A stretch of DNA of 64,000 bases from Pseudomonas sp. W4I3 (GCF_030816195.1 NZ_JAUSXS010000001.1:829501-893500), one strand, 5' to 3'. Shown: positions 40,286 to 49,047, counted from the first letter of the stretch. A program made the numbers and translations. The notes: generated by a model not told the origin, from the letters alone.

Positions 40286-40490
40286 TGTGGGAGGGCAAGC
40301 CCTAAAGCCAGTCAGTTAAGCGAACGGGGCTCACTGTAGGAGCGAGCTTGCTCGCGAAAAACGTCCAGGCGACGCGTTCATTCTGGATAAACGCGGTGGC
40401 TTTGAGTTCTTCGCGAGCAAGGGCTAGCCGCCCGCCTCGCTCCTACAAAAAGCCTTAACTGACTGGCATTAGGGCAAGCCCCTTCCCACC
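40286..40490. repeat. Nested REP: one class inserted in another
   Basis: The outer arms (GTGGGAGGGCAAGCCCTAA, GCCAGTCAGTTAAG and their complements at about 40286-40320 and 40453-40490) belong to the GGGAGGG class. Between them, 40335-40446 is a complete doublet of the other class (TGTAGGAGCGAGCTTGCTCG to CTCGCTCCTACA). The nesting order shows which element arrived last. Confidence 0.82.
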
Positions 40491-40532
40491 GTTAATCCTG
40501 ATTCGGCTGACAAAAGGAGTTCACCCCACCCC

Positions 40533-41105
40533 ATGGCCGTCCCAGATGACCCACCCAGCGACGAATCGCTGCTGGCCCGCTACCGAAGCGGTGACGCCAG
40601 CGCATTCGAAGCCCTGTACGCACGGCACCGCCAAGGCCTGTACCGTTTCCTCGTGTCCCTGTGCAACAAAGCGGAGCTTGCCGAGGAAATCTACCAGGAC
40701 ACCTGGCTCAGCCTGATCCGCAGCACCACCCAGCCACAGGGCCGAGCGAGTTTTCGTACGTGGTTGTTCCAGATCGCGCGCAACCGCCTGATCGACCACT
40801 GGCGCAAGCACGGCATTCACAACCCGCTGCACGACAGCTACGACGAGCAGCTGCACGCCCAGGCCGACGACAGCGCTGGCCCCGAGCAACACCTGAGCCT
40901 GAGCCGCGACCAGGCGCGCCTCGACGCCGCCGTGCAAAACCTGCCCGAAGACCAGCGCGAAGTCTTCCTGCTGCGCCTGCACGGCGAGCTCGAAGTCCCG
41001 CAAATCGCCACCCTCACCGGCGCCCCGCTGGAAACCGTGAAAAGCCGCCTGCGCTACGCCCTGCAAAAACTGCGGCGCCTGCTGGCCGAGGAGGTAACCG
41101 TATGA
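40533..41105 (+). CDS. ECF-type RNA polymerase sigma factor
   Basis: A 190-residue sigma-70-family protein. Region 2 covers about residues 10-85 (FEALYARHRQGLYRFLVSL, AEEIYQDTWLSLIR, FRTWLFQIARNRLIDHWRKH). Region 4 covers about 125-185 (LPEDQREVFLLRLHGELEVP, then an HTH with LETVKSRLRYALQKLRRLL). AAAGGAG ribosome binding site. The stop overlaps the next start (ATGA), so sigma factor and next protein are coupled, as for sigma/anti-sigma pairs. Confidence 0.92.
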   Translation: MAVPDDPPSDESLLARYRSGDASAFEALYARHRQGLYRFLVSLCNKAELAEEIYQDTWLSLIRSTTQPQGRASFRTWLFQIARNRLIDHWRKHGIHNPLHDSYDEQLHAQADDSAGPEQHLSLSRDQARLDAAVQNLPEDQREVFLLRLHGELEVPQIATLTGAPLETVKSRLRYALQKLRRLLAEEVTV

Positions 41106-41704
41106 CTGACACCCGACCCACCCCAGACGACGAACTGCTCCAGCACTACCGTCAATACACCACCGGCGAACCGCCCGCGTCCCTCGACGCCTTCATCCTC
41201 AACACCGCCCGCCGCGAAGCCCCGACACCGCAACCGAGCCTGTGGCAACGCTGGCTGCACGCCTGCCAACGCCCACGCTGGCAAATGGCATTCGCCACCG
41301 TCGCAGGTATAGCGCTGATGATCGGCGTGATCACCCGCTCCCCCGTGCCGCAGCCGGACGTCTCCCCCGCGACATTCTCCGCCCTGCGCCACGAAGAAGC
41401 CGCCCAGCCAGCGCCGCAAGCGCTTTCCGCACCTGCGCCAATGGCCCGAATGGCCGCGGCGCCCAGGCTTGAACGCGCACCGGCTCAGGCTGAAACCGCA
41501 GATGCACTGACGGCCCCGCCAGCGGTAAAGCTCAGCAAAGCCGCGCCGGTGGCATTGCCATCTTTGGAGCAGGAGCTGCAGGCCATCGTGAGGTTGCGTG
41601 AGGCGGGAGAGAGCAAGGCGGCTGATGAGAAGCTGCTGGCGCTGCATAAGCGCTTTCCGGAGGAGGATTTGCCGGGGAGGTTGGAGGCGTTGCGGAAGCG
41701 TTGA
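41102..41704 (+). CDS. Putative membrane regulator coupled to the sigma factor
   Basis: A 200-residue protein: a soluble N-terminus of about 60 residues, one transmembrane helix (MAFATVAGIALMIGVIT, about residues 62-80), an Ala/Pro-rich periplasmic linker, and a short C-terminal helix pair (LEQELQAIVRLREAGESKAA). Position and topology fit an anti-sigma factor. The zinc-binding HxxxCxxC motif of ZAS anti-sigmas is absent, so this is inferred from context. Confidence 0.7.
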   Translation: MTDTRPTPDDELLQHYRQYTTGEPPASLDAFILNTARREAPTPQPSLWQRWLHACQRPRWQMAFATVAGIALMIGVITRSPVPQPDVSPATFSALRHEEAAQPAPQALSAPAPMARMAAAPRLERAPAQAETADALTAPPAVKLSKAAPVALPSLEQELQAIVRLREAGESKAADEKLLALHKRFPEEDLPGRLEALRKR

Positions 41705-41718
41705 AGTGACAGCCACAA

Positions 41719-41753
41719 AAAAAGCCCCAGGTCTTTCGACCTGGGGCTTTTTT
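41719..41753 (+). terminator. Rho-independent terminator after the sigma-factor pair
   Basis: Stem AAAGCCCCAGGTC / GACCTGGGGCTTT with loop TTTC, followed by TTTTT. It also has A-tracts on the left, so it may work in both directions. Confidence 0.9.
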
Positions 41754-42168
41754 ATTCATATCTGGTGCCCCGGCGTCGTTTGAACTGGGCAGTAATATGC
41801 CCGTATTTATTGGGTGTGTTTGGTGGTGCTTCGGTTAGGCATACATGTGGGCATACACGGCGCTTCCGTCTGGCCACCTTTTCGAGGTATCCACGTAGGG
41901 TAAAGCAACACAAAATGGTTGCTGATTTGTTGCCATCCGGCTTAGTGGTTACTTCTTCGTTCGACCTTCTGCCGCCAGTGAGGGAGCGCAAGGGCGATAC
42001 TCCTGCATTTCCATCCAGGGTATCCAGTGCCCCTCGAATGTTCTGTGCCACTTCTTTAGATCCTCTTTGCTCAACCCAGTTTGACAGCTCCTCGATAGCT
42101 GCCCCCAGGGCCAGTTGGTTTTCATTCATGCGCTTGAGCAATGACGCAAGCCAAGGGGTGTCTTCCAT
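41752..42168 (-). CDS. Small island-associated protein with aberrant C-terminus
   Basis: The first ~55 residues (MEDTPWLASLLKRMNENQLA, AIEELSNWVEQRG, NIRGALDTLDGNAG) read like a small helical protein that I associate with pseudomonad islands. GGGAGA precedes the ATG. The remaining ~80 residues are Arg/Cys-rich and unlike a natural continuation; a frameshift near 42000 or a fusion at the island edge is likely. The 3' end overlaps a tRNA-3'-end-like sequence at about 41759-41785. Confidence 0.5.
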   Translation of the reverse strand: MEDTPWLASLLKRMNENQLALGAAIEELSNWVEQRGSKEVAQNIRGALDTLDGNAGVSPLRSLTGGRRSNEEVTTKPDGNKSATILCCFTLRGYLEKVARRKRRVCPHVCLTEAPPNTPNKYGHITAQFKRRRGTRYE

Positions 42169-42292
42169 GATGTTCTCCCGCCCTGTTATCAGGTAGTCAA
42201 TCTACCTCTAGCCAGTAGCATTGCATATCAGCTGTCCTTACCACCTAGTGACCAGAAATCACGCCGACCATCTTGATTCCCTAGGTGCGAAG

Positions 42293-42370
42293 TTGCATGG
42301 ACTTGCCCACCCATTTGCATTCGACTTGACCAATCGTTTGCATCGGATGCGACCAGCACACTGGGTGGCC
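42293..42370. repeat. IS21-like end, left (inverted to 45591-45670)
   Basis: Three tandem units starting TTGCAT at 42293, 42315 and 42338 (spacing 22-23). The 70-base block 42301-42370 matches the complement of 45591-45660 at about 90 percent by eye. Multiple ~20-bp repeats at each end are a feature of IS21-family elements. No istA or istB gene is present between the two ends. Confidence 0.7.
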
Positions 42371-42713
42371 TTGATCGGCAGAAAACGGCCATCTGTAGTC
42401 GTTGGCGAATGATTGCATTGGGGGGCGGTTCTTCAATACGGGCTTGGCATCCAGCGTCCCCCTTCCCTGCCGTCCATTTATATGGTCAAGCGGCGCCCTT
42501 ATTCTCGTAGCTTCGTGGGGGGGGGGCTGACGAAGATGTCTACTTTTTAGGTACACCAGATATCACTGAACGTGTCGACTCTGTGTCACAGATTCTTTAC
42601 CATCTTGGGCGATTCTGATCCGCTCTGTGACTACTCTGTCCCCTCAGTGCCGTGTACTGTCGCCCAGGAATGATTGAACGGAATTCATCGATACGACCAA
42701 AGAGGGAAGTAAC

Positions 42714-43247
42714 GTGTCGGATAGCGAAAAAAAGATAAAAAACCAATTTGAGACTCTTAAGCGAATTGATACCTATATCGGTACAACAAATACTAAATGC
42801 ACCATTATCATGTCGTATTGTGCGGCAGCTACTGCATTCATATTTACGCTGTTGGCAAAACTAAGTCCAGCTGGCGTAAGCGTCCAATTGATGGTCGCGA
42901 TCGGTGTGTTTTCAGTCTTAAGCCTGGCTTTCGCTATATGGTGCATGGTATTAGCTACGCTTACCATCTTCCCCATGACATTTAGTAAGCCGGGATCTCC
43001 AAAGGGAACATCACTAATATTTTACGGTGACATTGCCTCTATTAGCAGCGGGGAGATTTATTCGCAGCAAGTTCAGAAAGCCAACGACGAGGAATTCCTA
43101 AAAGACCTCAATGGGCAGGTTTACACACTCGCATTAATTGCTTCGAATAAGTTTTCCCGTATAAAATTCGTAACTATAATTCTTATGGCCCACTTCGGAT
43201 GTATGGCAGCTGTTTTGGTCGGCGCACTTATCTACTACCTATTTTAG
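42714..43247 (+). CDS. pycTM: Pycsar-type transmembrane effector (PycTM-like)
   Basis: A 177-residue membrane protein: a short cytoplasmic N-terminus, two adjacent helices (about 30-52 and 60-88), a soluble loop, and a C-terminal helix (about 148-177). This is the layout of the small Pycsar effectors that sense a cyclic pyrimidine mononucleotide and disrupt the inner membrane. GTG start with GAGGGA 6-7 bases ahead. The assignment leans on its neighbour, a nucleotide cyclase with the AGS-C domain. It converges with the cyclase gene with 15 bases between stops, whereas described Pycsar pairs are usually codirectional. Confidence 0.75.
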   Translation: MSDSEKKIKNQFETLKRIDTYIGTTNTKCTIIMSYCAAATAFIFTLLAKLSPAGVSVQLMVAIGVFSVLSLAFAIWCMVLATLTIFPMTFSKPGSPKGTSLIFYGDIASISSGEIYSQQVQKANDEEFLKDLNGQVYTLALIASNKFSRIKFVTIILMAHFGCMAAVLVGALIYYLF

Positions 43248-43262
43248 CGATTTGGGCGGGGG

Positions 43263-44549
43263 TCACCCAATATAGACGCTATATTTTTGCTCTGGGATGG
43301 TAAGTAAACCATCCTCCAGCACAGATACGTACATGTGGTGTAATCCTACATAAGCTGTATTTTCCCATTGTCTCGCAAAGTACTCACCACTTTCACGCCG
43401 TCTTGCAGCTACTGGAGTTTGGTGGTTTCCCTTACCATCTATTGAGGCGGCTTGGGAACCGTTATTCTCGACTCTGAAAATGACTTTGATATCGTCTGAA
43501 TTTGTGCGAGGTCGGACGAGGGCCTTGAATTCAATACCATGCGTTAACGGTACAGCGCGGGAACATTTGAAATAGTGGTCATCTGAGACGTCATCGCTAC
43601 GGCGCTTCAACGTGCTGGAAATTTTAACTGGCTGATCCAAGTCCTCCTCAAATGGTAGAAGCCCACTATAGTTATTTTGAGAAAGCACATACTGCCGATA
43701 ATTCATTGGCTTTTTGTTAGCGTCCGTGTAATTTGGTGTGACGTAGGGCTCTAATATTTTCTCACCTCCTTTGGTAGACCTACGAACTTCGATTACTTCG
43801 TCGTGTAACCCGAGAAGGTCTACCACAGACTGCCCGAGCATCACACGATTCCTTGGAGCGCTTTGTTGTAGTTTTGCTGCGACGTCAACGTGGAAGGACG
43901 TAGCTGTTACTTCAGAGACACCTGAGTAACCGTACATCCCCCAAAGTACGTGAGTGTGTGAGCCATAATCCACGCCTACTCTGATACCAACATCCTCCGC
44001 CAAGCCACGCTCTCTGAGCTGCGGGACTACCTCCTCACGGATGAATTGGACGAGGACAGCGCCGCAATTTATAGCGTCAATGGCGCTATTTCGCTCGTTA
44101 CCGTTGCCTCTGAAGAATGCCAAAATGGCATCACCCATAATGCGATGCACATGGCCGTCAAAAGCCATTACACATTCGATTGCGCACTTGATTATCTGAT
44201 TTTTGAAGTAAAAAACCAAATCTGGAGTATAAAAAACACCTAGCCGCGTGGAACCTTGGATATCCACAAACAGAGATGTTACAAAACCGTTCTCTTTTTC
44301 ACCACTATCAACAAGATGATTGAAGTCTGGATGTCCGCCGATGACAGCTTTCTTTACTCCTGGCTTACCGTAAAGTTTTCTGAGATTGTTTTGAATATTA
44401 TAATCATGCTTGTCTTGAAATGTTTCGATACCTGTAATTGACTCTGTGGAAATTGACTCATGCATCCCCCTCTGCACGCTTGCGCTATCCATTGCAGCAG
44501 ATTTAATAATGGTCGGAGACATCTCAAAAGACCCAAAAATACTCTTCAT
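43263..44549 (-). CDS. pycC: Pycsar-type pyrimidine nucleotide cyclase (PycC-like)
   Basis: About 428 residues. A class III cyclase domain has FVDIQGSTRLGVFY (metal-binding Asp), HRIMGDAILAFFRG (second metal Asp) and GIRVGVDYGSHTHVLWG. The C-terminal ~130 residues form an AGS-C sensor domain (AVPLTHGIEFKALV, IFRVENNGSQAAS, RQWENTAYVGLHHMYVSVL). PycC enzymes make cCMP or cUMP on phage infection to trigger the membrane effector; which base is used cannot be told here. The start is uncertain: the frame is open to 44648 (TTG), and ATG 44549, 44519 and 44489 are all possible; none has a strong ribosome binding site. Confidence 0.85.
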   Translation of the reverse strand: MKSIFGSFEMSPTIIKSAAMDSASVQRGMHESISTESITGIETFQDKHDYNIQNNLRKLYGKPGVKKAVIGGHPDFNHLVDSGEKENGFVTSLFVDIQGSTRLGVFYTPDLVFYFKNQIIKCAIECVMAFDGHVHRIMGDAILAFFRGNGNERNSAIDAINCGAVLVQFIREEVVPQLRERGLAEDVGIRVGVDYGSHTHVLWGMYGYSGVSEVTATSFHVDVAAKLQQSAPRNRVMLGQSVVDLLGLHDEVIEVRRSTKGGEKILEPYVTPNYTDANKKPMNYRQYVLSQNNYSGLLPFEEDLDQPVKISSTLKRRSDDVSDDHYFKCSRAVPLTHGIEFKALVRPRTNSDDIKVIFRVENNGSQAASIDGKGNHQTPVAARRRESGEYFARQWENTAYVGLHHMYVSVLEDGLLTIPEQKYSVYIG

Positions 44550-44648
44550 CCGTGACACTGGCAGTACCTCTATCTCGTAAATAGCTAAACTTGAGAAAAA
44601 ACTTACGCAGGGTGGCAAATTAATATCACATTCGTCAAGCCGCCACAA

Positions 44649-45201
44649 ATTTCGAAAAAAGAATTTTTATCATAGGTTTGTTGTGAAAGGCCTGTACAAG
44701 GTTTTTGGCATCTTCCCCTGTGGTGGCAGGTGCTCGTTATAACCATGTGCACCCAGGGGCAGAATCAAGCTGACACATGGATCTCGGGGCTTGCCCCAAA
44801 GACATTTACGGAAGCTGCCGCCCATCACTCATAGCAATGCCCCCGAATCAGCGCTAGGCTAAATGGTAGGCTTTGCCTGCGGCGTTGCAGGAGGCTGCTC
44901 AATCGAGGCTATCATCATGATCAAAGATGGCGTTGGTAACATCGCGGCTGCATCAGTGAACTCCGCTTTGGACACAGTTCTAATATTGACAGCTGCTGCC
45001 AATCCACAGCCTCCGCGGTCGAGGCGTCGCGGATACTGACGATCGAATCCGTGCGAAATCTTCTGGAGCAGCAGCTTGGGAACAAAAGCGCATCCGTGAT
45101 CACACACAAGCTAGCTACCTCAACTGTGGTATGCGTTCCCGCGCCATTGAGCTGCACACCGAAAGCAGTAAGCGCAGTAGGACTAGGTAGGCTGTAAAAA
45201 T
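44649..45201. other. Gap behind the cyclase gene, with one doubtful small ORF
   Basis: No convincing gene. A 58-codon plus-strand frame at 44863-45039 (MVGFACGVAGGCSIEAI...) is hydrophobic at first and ends Arg-rich; it lacks a ribosome binding site and may be a remnant. The cyclase promoter should lie in 44550-44720. Confidence 0.35.
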
Positions 45202-45546
45202 ATGATCACTACAGTGAACCAAGATGATTGCTTAATCTATTTCGTCGTCGTGCATGGCATTGACATTGAGACCTACGAACGACTGGCCGTTCACTTCGAA
45301 TGTCGTCGTGGCGGCATGCGAGTGACGGATGGAAGCCGGTATATCTCTATCCCAGTCACGATGGTTGCCTTAGGGGACACCCTTGCTTGGGTCAAAACCG
45401 AACTCGGTGGGCGCTACTGTGAGCTGTATTTAATAGTGTGCGTCGCAACCAAATTGTCTTGGAGCGAGGTTGTCATCAACTCTGAGATAGCTTTGCTCGC
45501 TGGTCAAGCTGGTGCGGCGATTAAGGTTGCTTTTAAGCGAGCGTGA
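45202..45546 (+). CDS. Hypothetical protein inside the IS21-bounded cassette
   Basis: A 114-residue protein with alternating strand-like segments (CLIYFVVVHGIDIETYERLA, YISIPVTMVALGDTLAWVK, CELYLIVCVATKLSW). No signal peptide or recognised motif. It ends 45 bases before the right inverted repeat, so it belongs to the same cassette as the Pycsar pair. The upstream ribosome binding site is weak. Confidence 0.5.
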   Translation: MITTVNQDDCLIYFVVVHGIDIETYERLAVHFECRRGGMRVTDGSRYISIPVTMVALGDTLAWVKTELGGRYCELYLIVCVATKLSWSEVVINSEIALLAGQAGAAIKVAFKRA

Positions 45547-45590
45547 TTTCATCTCTGCAGTATCCACATTGGGTCGACTTCTGCCAATCA

Positions 45591-45700
45591 GGGCCACCCA
45601 GTGTGCTGGTCAAATCCGATGCGAACGACTTGCCAAGTCGAATGCAAATGAGTGGGCAAGTGCAATGCAAATGGTTGGTCAGGTTGAGTGCAATTACCCA
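45591..45700. repeat. IS21-like end, right
   Basis: Tandem units read on the minus strand as TTGCAT or near variants, with complements at about 45619, 45642, 45665 and 45689 (spacing 22-24). 45591-45660 mirrors 42301-42370. It has one unit more than the left end. Confidence 0.7.
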
Positions 45701-45716
45701 CCCCCTCCAAAACTGG

Positions 45717-46414
45717 TGTAACCGGTGTTACGAGTGCAACGCTCTTCACCAAACGCCCGGTTTCATTGGCTTTCATGCCTGTTACACAGTCGGGCGACAT
45801 AGCGTACCTCCGATGTAACGCTGCCACTGCGTGTAACGCTAAGGTCAGCATCCGGGTTTTGTGAGCAGGCGCTTTGCGCTCAAGCCTACCAAGCGAATTT
45901 CGCGGGCTCCGCCTTTCGATGAGAGGAAATCGCGCTGGGGACCCTGAGAGTTTTAGCTTTACACGGGGCATGAAACCCGCGGGACCGCGTTAGCGGCAGC
46001 CGTGCCAGCTTACTGAAATTTCAATGTTGAAATTGAAAGGATCTTGAAGAAAAGGGGGTATCGTTACCGTATTGGTAATGGTGTACGCAGAGGAGCCAAA
46101 CGGTAGGGCAAATGCACAGGTGAACTGGAGTTCACCTGTTCACTAAGCTGGGTAACTATCCGCTAACACGATCCTGCGGGTTTCCTACCCCGTATTCAAA
46201 GGAATGCCCCAGGGGGCCCCGTGTTTTCTCAAGCGGCCATGCATTTCGCTGGAGGATATAGCGTTTCCAGGGTGCAGGGGCTACCCCCCTCGGAGTAGTG
46301 TTACCGCTGTTAAAGGTGTAAAAACTCATAAGTACATGTATTTAAAGCGATTTTTAAGTGGTCAAGCGCTCATGCTTTGTTAATAAGGAGTGCTACTTCC
46401 ATGGTAGGTGTAAC
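45717..46414. repeat. Cluster of TGTAAC / GTTACA motifs, iteron-like
   Basis: TGTAAC occurs at 45717, 45814, 45832 and 46409, GTTACA at 45781, with looser forms (TGTTAC, GTTACC) at 45727 and between 46060 and 46310. Between them is a GC-rich stretch (TGAAACCCGCGGGACC, then TAGCGGCAGCCGTGCCAGC) with short palindromes. It could be a replication or excision control region of a mobile element, or an operator cluster. I see no strong gene in 45700-46370; a minus-strand frame over 45591-45971 is open but overlaps the repeat end and is doubtful. Confidence 0.45.
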
Positions 46415-46568
46415 GCGGAAAAAAGAGAAGACTGGCTCGACATCGCCCTTATTTAGTCGCTCGGTTCGTAGCCGGTACGATTTTGGTATTAGCCTCGGCG
46501 CACCCCGAACCCCACACTACTCACGTTGGCCTGAGCGCAGAATCCTTGAGCGAGCTTCATCAGACTGA
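46401..46568 (+). CDS. Doubtful small basic protein
   Basis: A 55-codon frame (MVGVTRKKEKTGSTSPLFSR...) preceded by AAGGAG about 11 bases ahead. It is rich in Arg and Ser with no recognised motif. It lies between the iteron-like cluster and the protease operon. It could be a DNA-binding peptide or chance. Confidence 0.3.
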   Translation: MVGVTRKKEKTGSTSPLFSRSVRSRYDFGISLGAPRTPHYSRWPERRILERASSD

Positions 46569-46804
46569 AGCAGACTGCCGATGGGTGATCACCCCGAGTG
46601 AAATTTATCTGCATTTTCTGACATTGATTCTGTGATGATGTCGAGCAATGCTAGGATAAGCAGGTAGATGAGTGTTGACGGACGCTGCCAAAGCAGATAT
46701 CACCGGGCCTCCAATGCACCTAATTTCCTGCTGAGTTACACAGGTAATTAATATTAACTTGCTAAGTGTATACATAAGATCTTTAATAACCACGGGTGGA
46801 TAAA

Positions 46805-47680
46805 ATGAGTTCGCGTTATGATAGGGATATTTATAGTGACTCGCCAATGCTAGAGGTTGCGGCTGTGCAGAAAACCAAGTTGTGTGAGGGAGATGTCGGT
46901 GCGCTACCCGATCATACACAAGGCTGCTCCTCCGATAAGTTAATTGTCCGTGGTAAGCAGGATGCTTCTTTAGTGTCTAAAATTTCTTTTGGGCAAAGTC
47001 TACTAGTTCCGGGACATGATCGGCGATCACGAATTTTGGATACGACTTTCGATCCGTGGCGAAAAATTTGCGCGCTGGAAATTACGTCAAAAGATGGTGA
47101 TTCATTTATCGGCACAGGTTGGATCGCGGGCCCTCGACTAATTATTACTGCTGGTCACTGTGTTTTTAATAGCTCCTATGGTGGATGGATGGAGAGTATC
47201 GAGGTCATACCCGGTCGTGATGGTGATTCCGAACCATTTGGACGATATAGGTCTAAGCTTTTGTGTTCAATGGAAAGGTGGACCTCTGCCGGTGATGAAA
47301 ATTACGATATTGGTGCGATAATACTCTCTGACGACTTAGATAGTCGCTTAGGGTCCTTCTCCTTTGGTTTCTATCCGGATCTCCAATTAAAAACGCAAAT
47401 GGTGAATATTTCCGGATATCCTATCTGTGGTGTTGGTGAGGAGCAGATGCATCACTCCAATAGAATTTGCTCCGTTACTGATCATAAGATCTATTATGAT
47501 GTTGATACAGAAGGTGGGCAGAGTGGTTCTCCTATTTGGATGTATCAAAAAGATTTAATTACTCCGGTGGTCATTGGGGTTCATAGCAATGGTGCTGGTA
47601 CGAGACTGAATGCAAATTCGGGGGTTAGAATAACTCCGGTTTTGGTCGATAAGATCTCTGAGTGGCGTACGCGTCAGTAA
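46805..47680 (+). CDS. Trypsin/V8-like serine protease (S1 family), cytoplasmic
   Basis: About 291 residues. The catalytic triad is visible: His in IITAGHCVF, Asp in NYDIGAIIL, Ser in TEGGQSGSPIW. The fold resembles V8/glutamyl-endopeptidase-like S1B enzymes. There is no signal peptide; ~80 residues of low-complexity N-terminus precede the protease domain and could act as a pro-region. ATG 46805 is chosen (GGGTGG 5 bases ahead); GTG 46796 is also in frame. First gene of an AT-rich four-gene operon with 10, 1 and -77 base spacings. An intracellular trypsin-like protease next to an ATPase-subtilase pair suggests a proteolytic relay. Confidence 0.85.
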   Translation: MSSRYDRDIYSDSPMLEVAAVQKTKLCEGDVGALPDHTQGCSSDKLIVRGKQDASLVSKISFGQSLLVPGHDRRSRILDTTFDPWRKICALEITSKDGDSFIGTGWIAGPRLIITAGHCVFNSSYGGWMESIEVIPGRDGDSEPFGRYRSKLLCSMERWTSAGDENYDIGAIILSDDLDSRLGSFSFGFYPDLQLKTQMVNISGYPICGVGEEQMHHSNRICSVTDHKIYYDVDTEGGQSGSPIWMYQKDLITPVVIGVHSNGAGTRLNANSGVRITPVLVDKISEWRTRQ

Positions 47681-47690
47681 AGGTGCGACG

Positions 47691-47951
47691 ATGAAATCGA
47701 AAATGATTTGTGGGTGTGTTGTGGATGATATGGGACACCCTGTGAAGGGAGCTTTCGTGATGGTGGAGAGTTCAGATATTCCTGCGAAGGATATAGCGAT
47801 TATTACGAATGAGCGGGGCGTTTTTAGACTAGAGTTACCTGGTGGGGACTGTTGTATTTCCGCAGTGACGAAGTCAGGAATGAAGGGTGTGAAGAAAATA
47901 TCAAAATACGCATCCTCTAATGTTACGCCAACAATCTGCGTGCATAACTGA
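47691..47951 (+). CDS. Small carboxypeptidase-regulatory-like (beta-sandwich) protein
   Basis: An 86-residue protein whose whole length (ICGCVVDDMGHPVKGAFVMV, ITNERGVFRLELPGGDC, ISAVTKSGMKGVKKI) fits one CarboxypepD_reg-like transthyretin-type fold: G-V-V-D...G-P-V-x-G-A, then T-N-E-R-G-x-F. It has no signal peptide. It lies between the S1 protease and the AAA ATPase genes and may be an adaptor or the substrate of the protease; this is a guess. Confidence 0.65.
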   Translation: MKSKMICGCVVDDMGHPVKGAFVMVESSDIPAKDIAIITNERGVFRLELPGGDCCISAVTKSGMKGVKKISKYASSNVTPTICVHN

Positions 47952-47952
47952 T

Positions 47953-49047
47953 ATGGCAAGAAGCGATCTTGTTGTGAAGCTTGCCCAGGCTGGTTTGGGT
48001 GGAGATAAAGCCTCAGTTAGACGTGTAGTCGAAGCTATAGTCTCTGAGGAGAGCTCTAGACAACACCATATTTATGCGCAGAAGCTTACTGATGTACTTC
48101 GGACCGCGAGGTGGGCCGATCCTGGGGAACCTGCGGGAAGAACTACTGCATTCTCATATGGAGGTGGAGGCGCTTCTTCGAAGGAATCAGCTCAAGATCT
48201 ATACTCAGAGGTGATCTCGACTAGAGGTATTTCGAATTTATATCTGTCTCCCGAAGTTGGTTTGGTATGTGCGGAATTGATTGAAGAGCACCAGCGTGCG
48301 AATTTGTTACGCTCATTTGCCGTTGAGCCGCGTAGTAAGATTTTGTTAACCGGCCCTCCAGGTAACGGTAAAACTAGTTTGGCTGGTGCTTTGGCTTATG
48401 AGTTAGGCTTGCCTTTCTTTGTAATGCGCTATGAAAGAATCATTGGTAGTTATCTCGGTGAAACTGCTTCGCGACTTCAAGCCGCGTTTGATTTTTTTAA
48501 AACACGTCCGTGTGTAGTGTTCTTTGATGAGTTTGATGCTATTGGTAAAGAAAGATCCGATATGCATGACGCGGGTGAAATAAAAAGGATCGTTAGTACA
48601 CTGCTTCTCCAAGTAGATGATCTACCTTCGTATAATGTATTCGTTGCAGCAACGAATCATCCTGAGTTGATTGATAGGGCTGCTTGGCGCCGATTTCAAA
48701 TTCATGCCAATCTGGTTTCCCCAACACCTGACCAAATTCATAAATGCTTGGAAGAATTTGAAGTCTTGGTTGGTGAGCGTTTTGATGTGCTGATAGATGA
48801 TTTTGTCGGTTTGCTAGCGGGTAAAAGTTTTTCCGATATCGAACAGGTTTTGCTTGATATTAGACGGAAGTTGATTCTTTCAGAGGGGCGGTTGAGTCTC
48901 AGGTCGATTGTCAAACAACGCCTGTCGCTGACTCAGCCTAGTATTTCGACTAAGGACAATCGTAAACATCATGGAAAAGCTCCCGCTGCTGATTCTAAAT
49001 CCACCAAAGCAAGACGCTCGCCTGAAGGGCAGTCCGAAATTTTTTAG
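47953..49047 (+). CDS. ietA: AAA+ ATPase, IetA-like
   Basis: About 364 residues: a helical N-terminal region, then an AAA domain (about 120-290) with Walker A GPPGNGKTS, Walker B VVFFDEFDA and sensor-1 VFVAATNHPELID, a winged C-terminal part and a Ser/Lys-rich tail. The ATG is 1 base after the previous stop; the frame is open further up but overlaps that gene. It overlaps the subtilase gene by 77 bases. An AAA ATPase directly followed by a large S8 peptidase is the arrangement of IetAS, reported as an anti-phage system and earlier as a plasmid stability/incompatibility pair. Identity to known IetA is not measured. Confidence 0.82.
   Translation: MARSDLVVKLAQAGLGGDKASVRRVVEAIVSEESSRQHHIYAQKLTDVLRTARWADPGEPAGRTTAFSYGGGGASSKESAQDLYSEVISTRGISNLYLSPEVGLVCAELIEEHQRANLLRSFAVEPRSKILLTGPPGNGKTSLAGALAYELGLPFFVMRYERIIGSYLGETASRLQAAFDFFKTRPCVVFFDEFDAIGKERSDMHDAGEIKRIVSTLLLQVDDLPSYNVFVAATNHPELIDRAAWRRFQIHANLVSPTPDQIHKCLEEFEVLVGERFDVLIDDFVGLLAGKSFSDIEQVLLDIRRKLILSEGRLSLRSIVKQRLSLTQPSISTKDNRKHHGKAPAADSKSTKARRSPEGQSEIF

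Noticed and set aside
41757..41790. Second tRNA gene at the left island edge
   Set aside because: Only a T-arm/acceptor-like 3' segment is present; no D-arm or anticodon arm pairs, so at most an att remnant.
45591..45971. Minus-strand 127-codon frame
   Set aside because: It runs into the IS21-like end and overlaps the iteron-like cluster; no ribosome binding site and Arg/His/Pro-rich composition.
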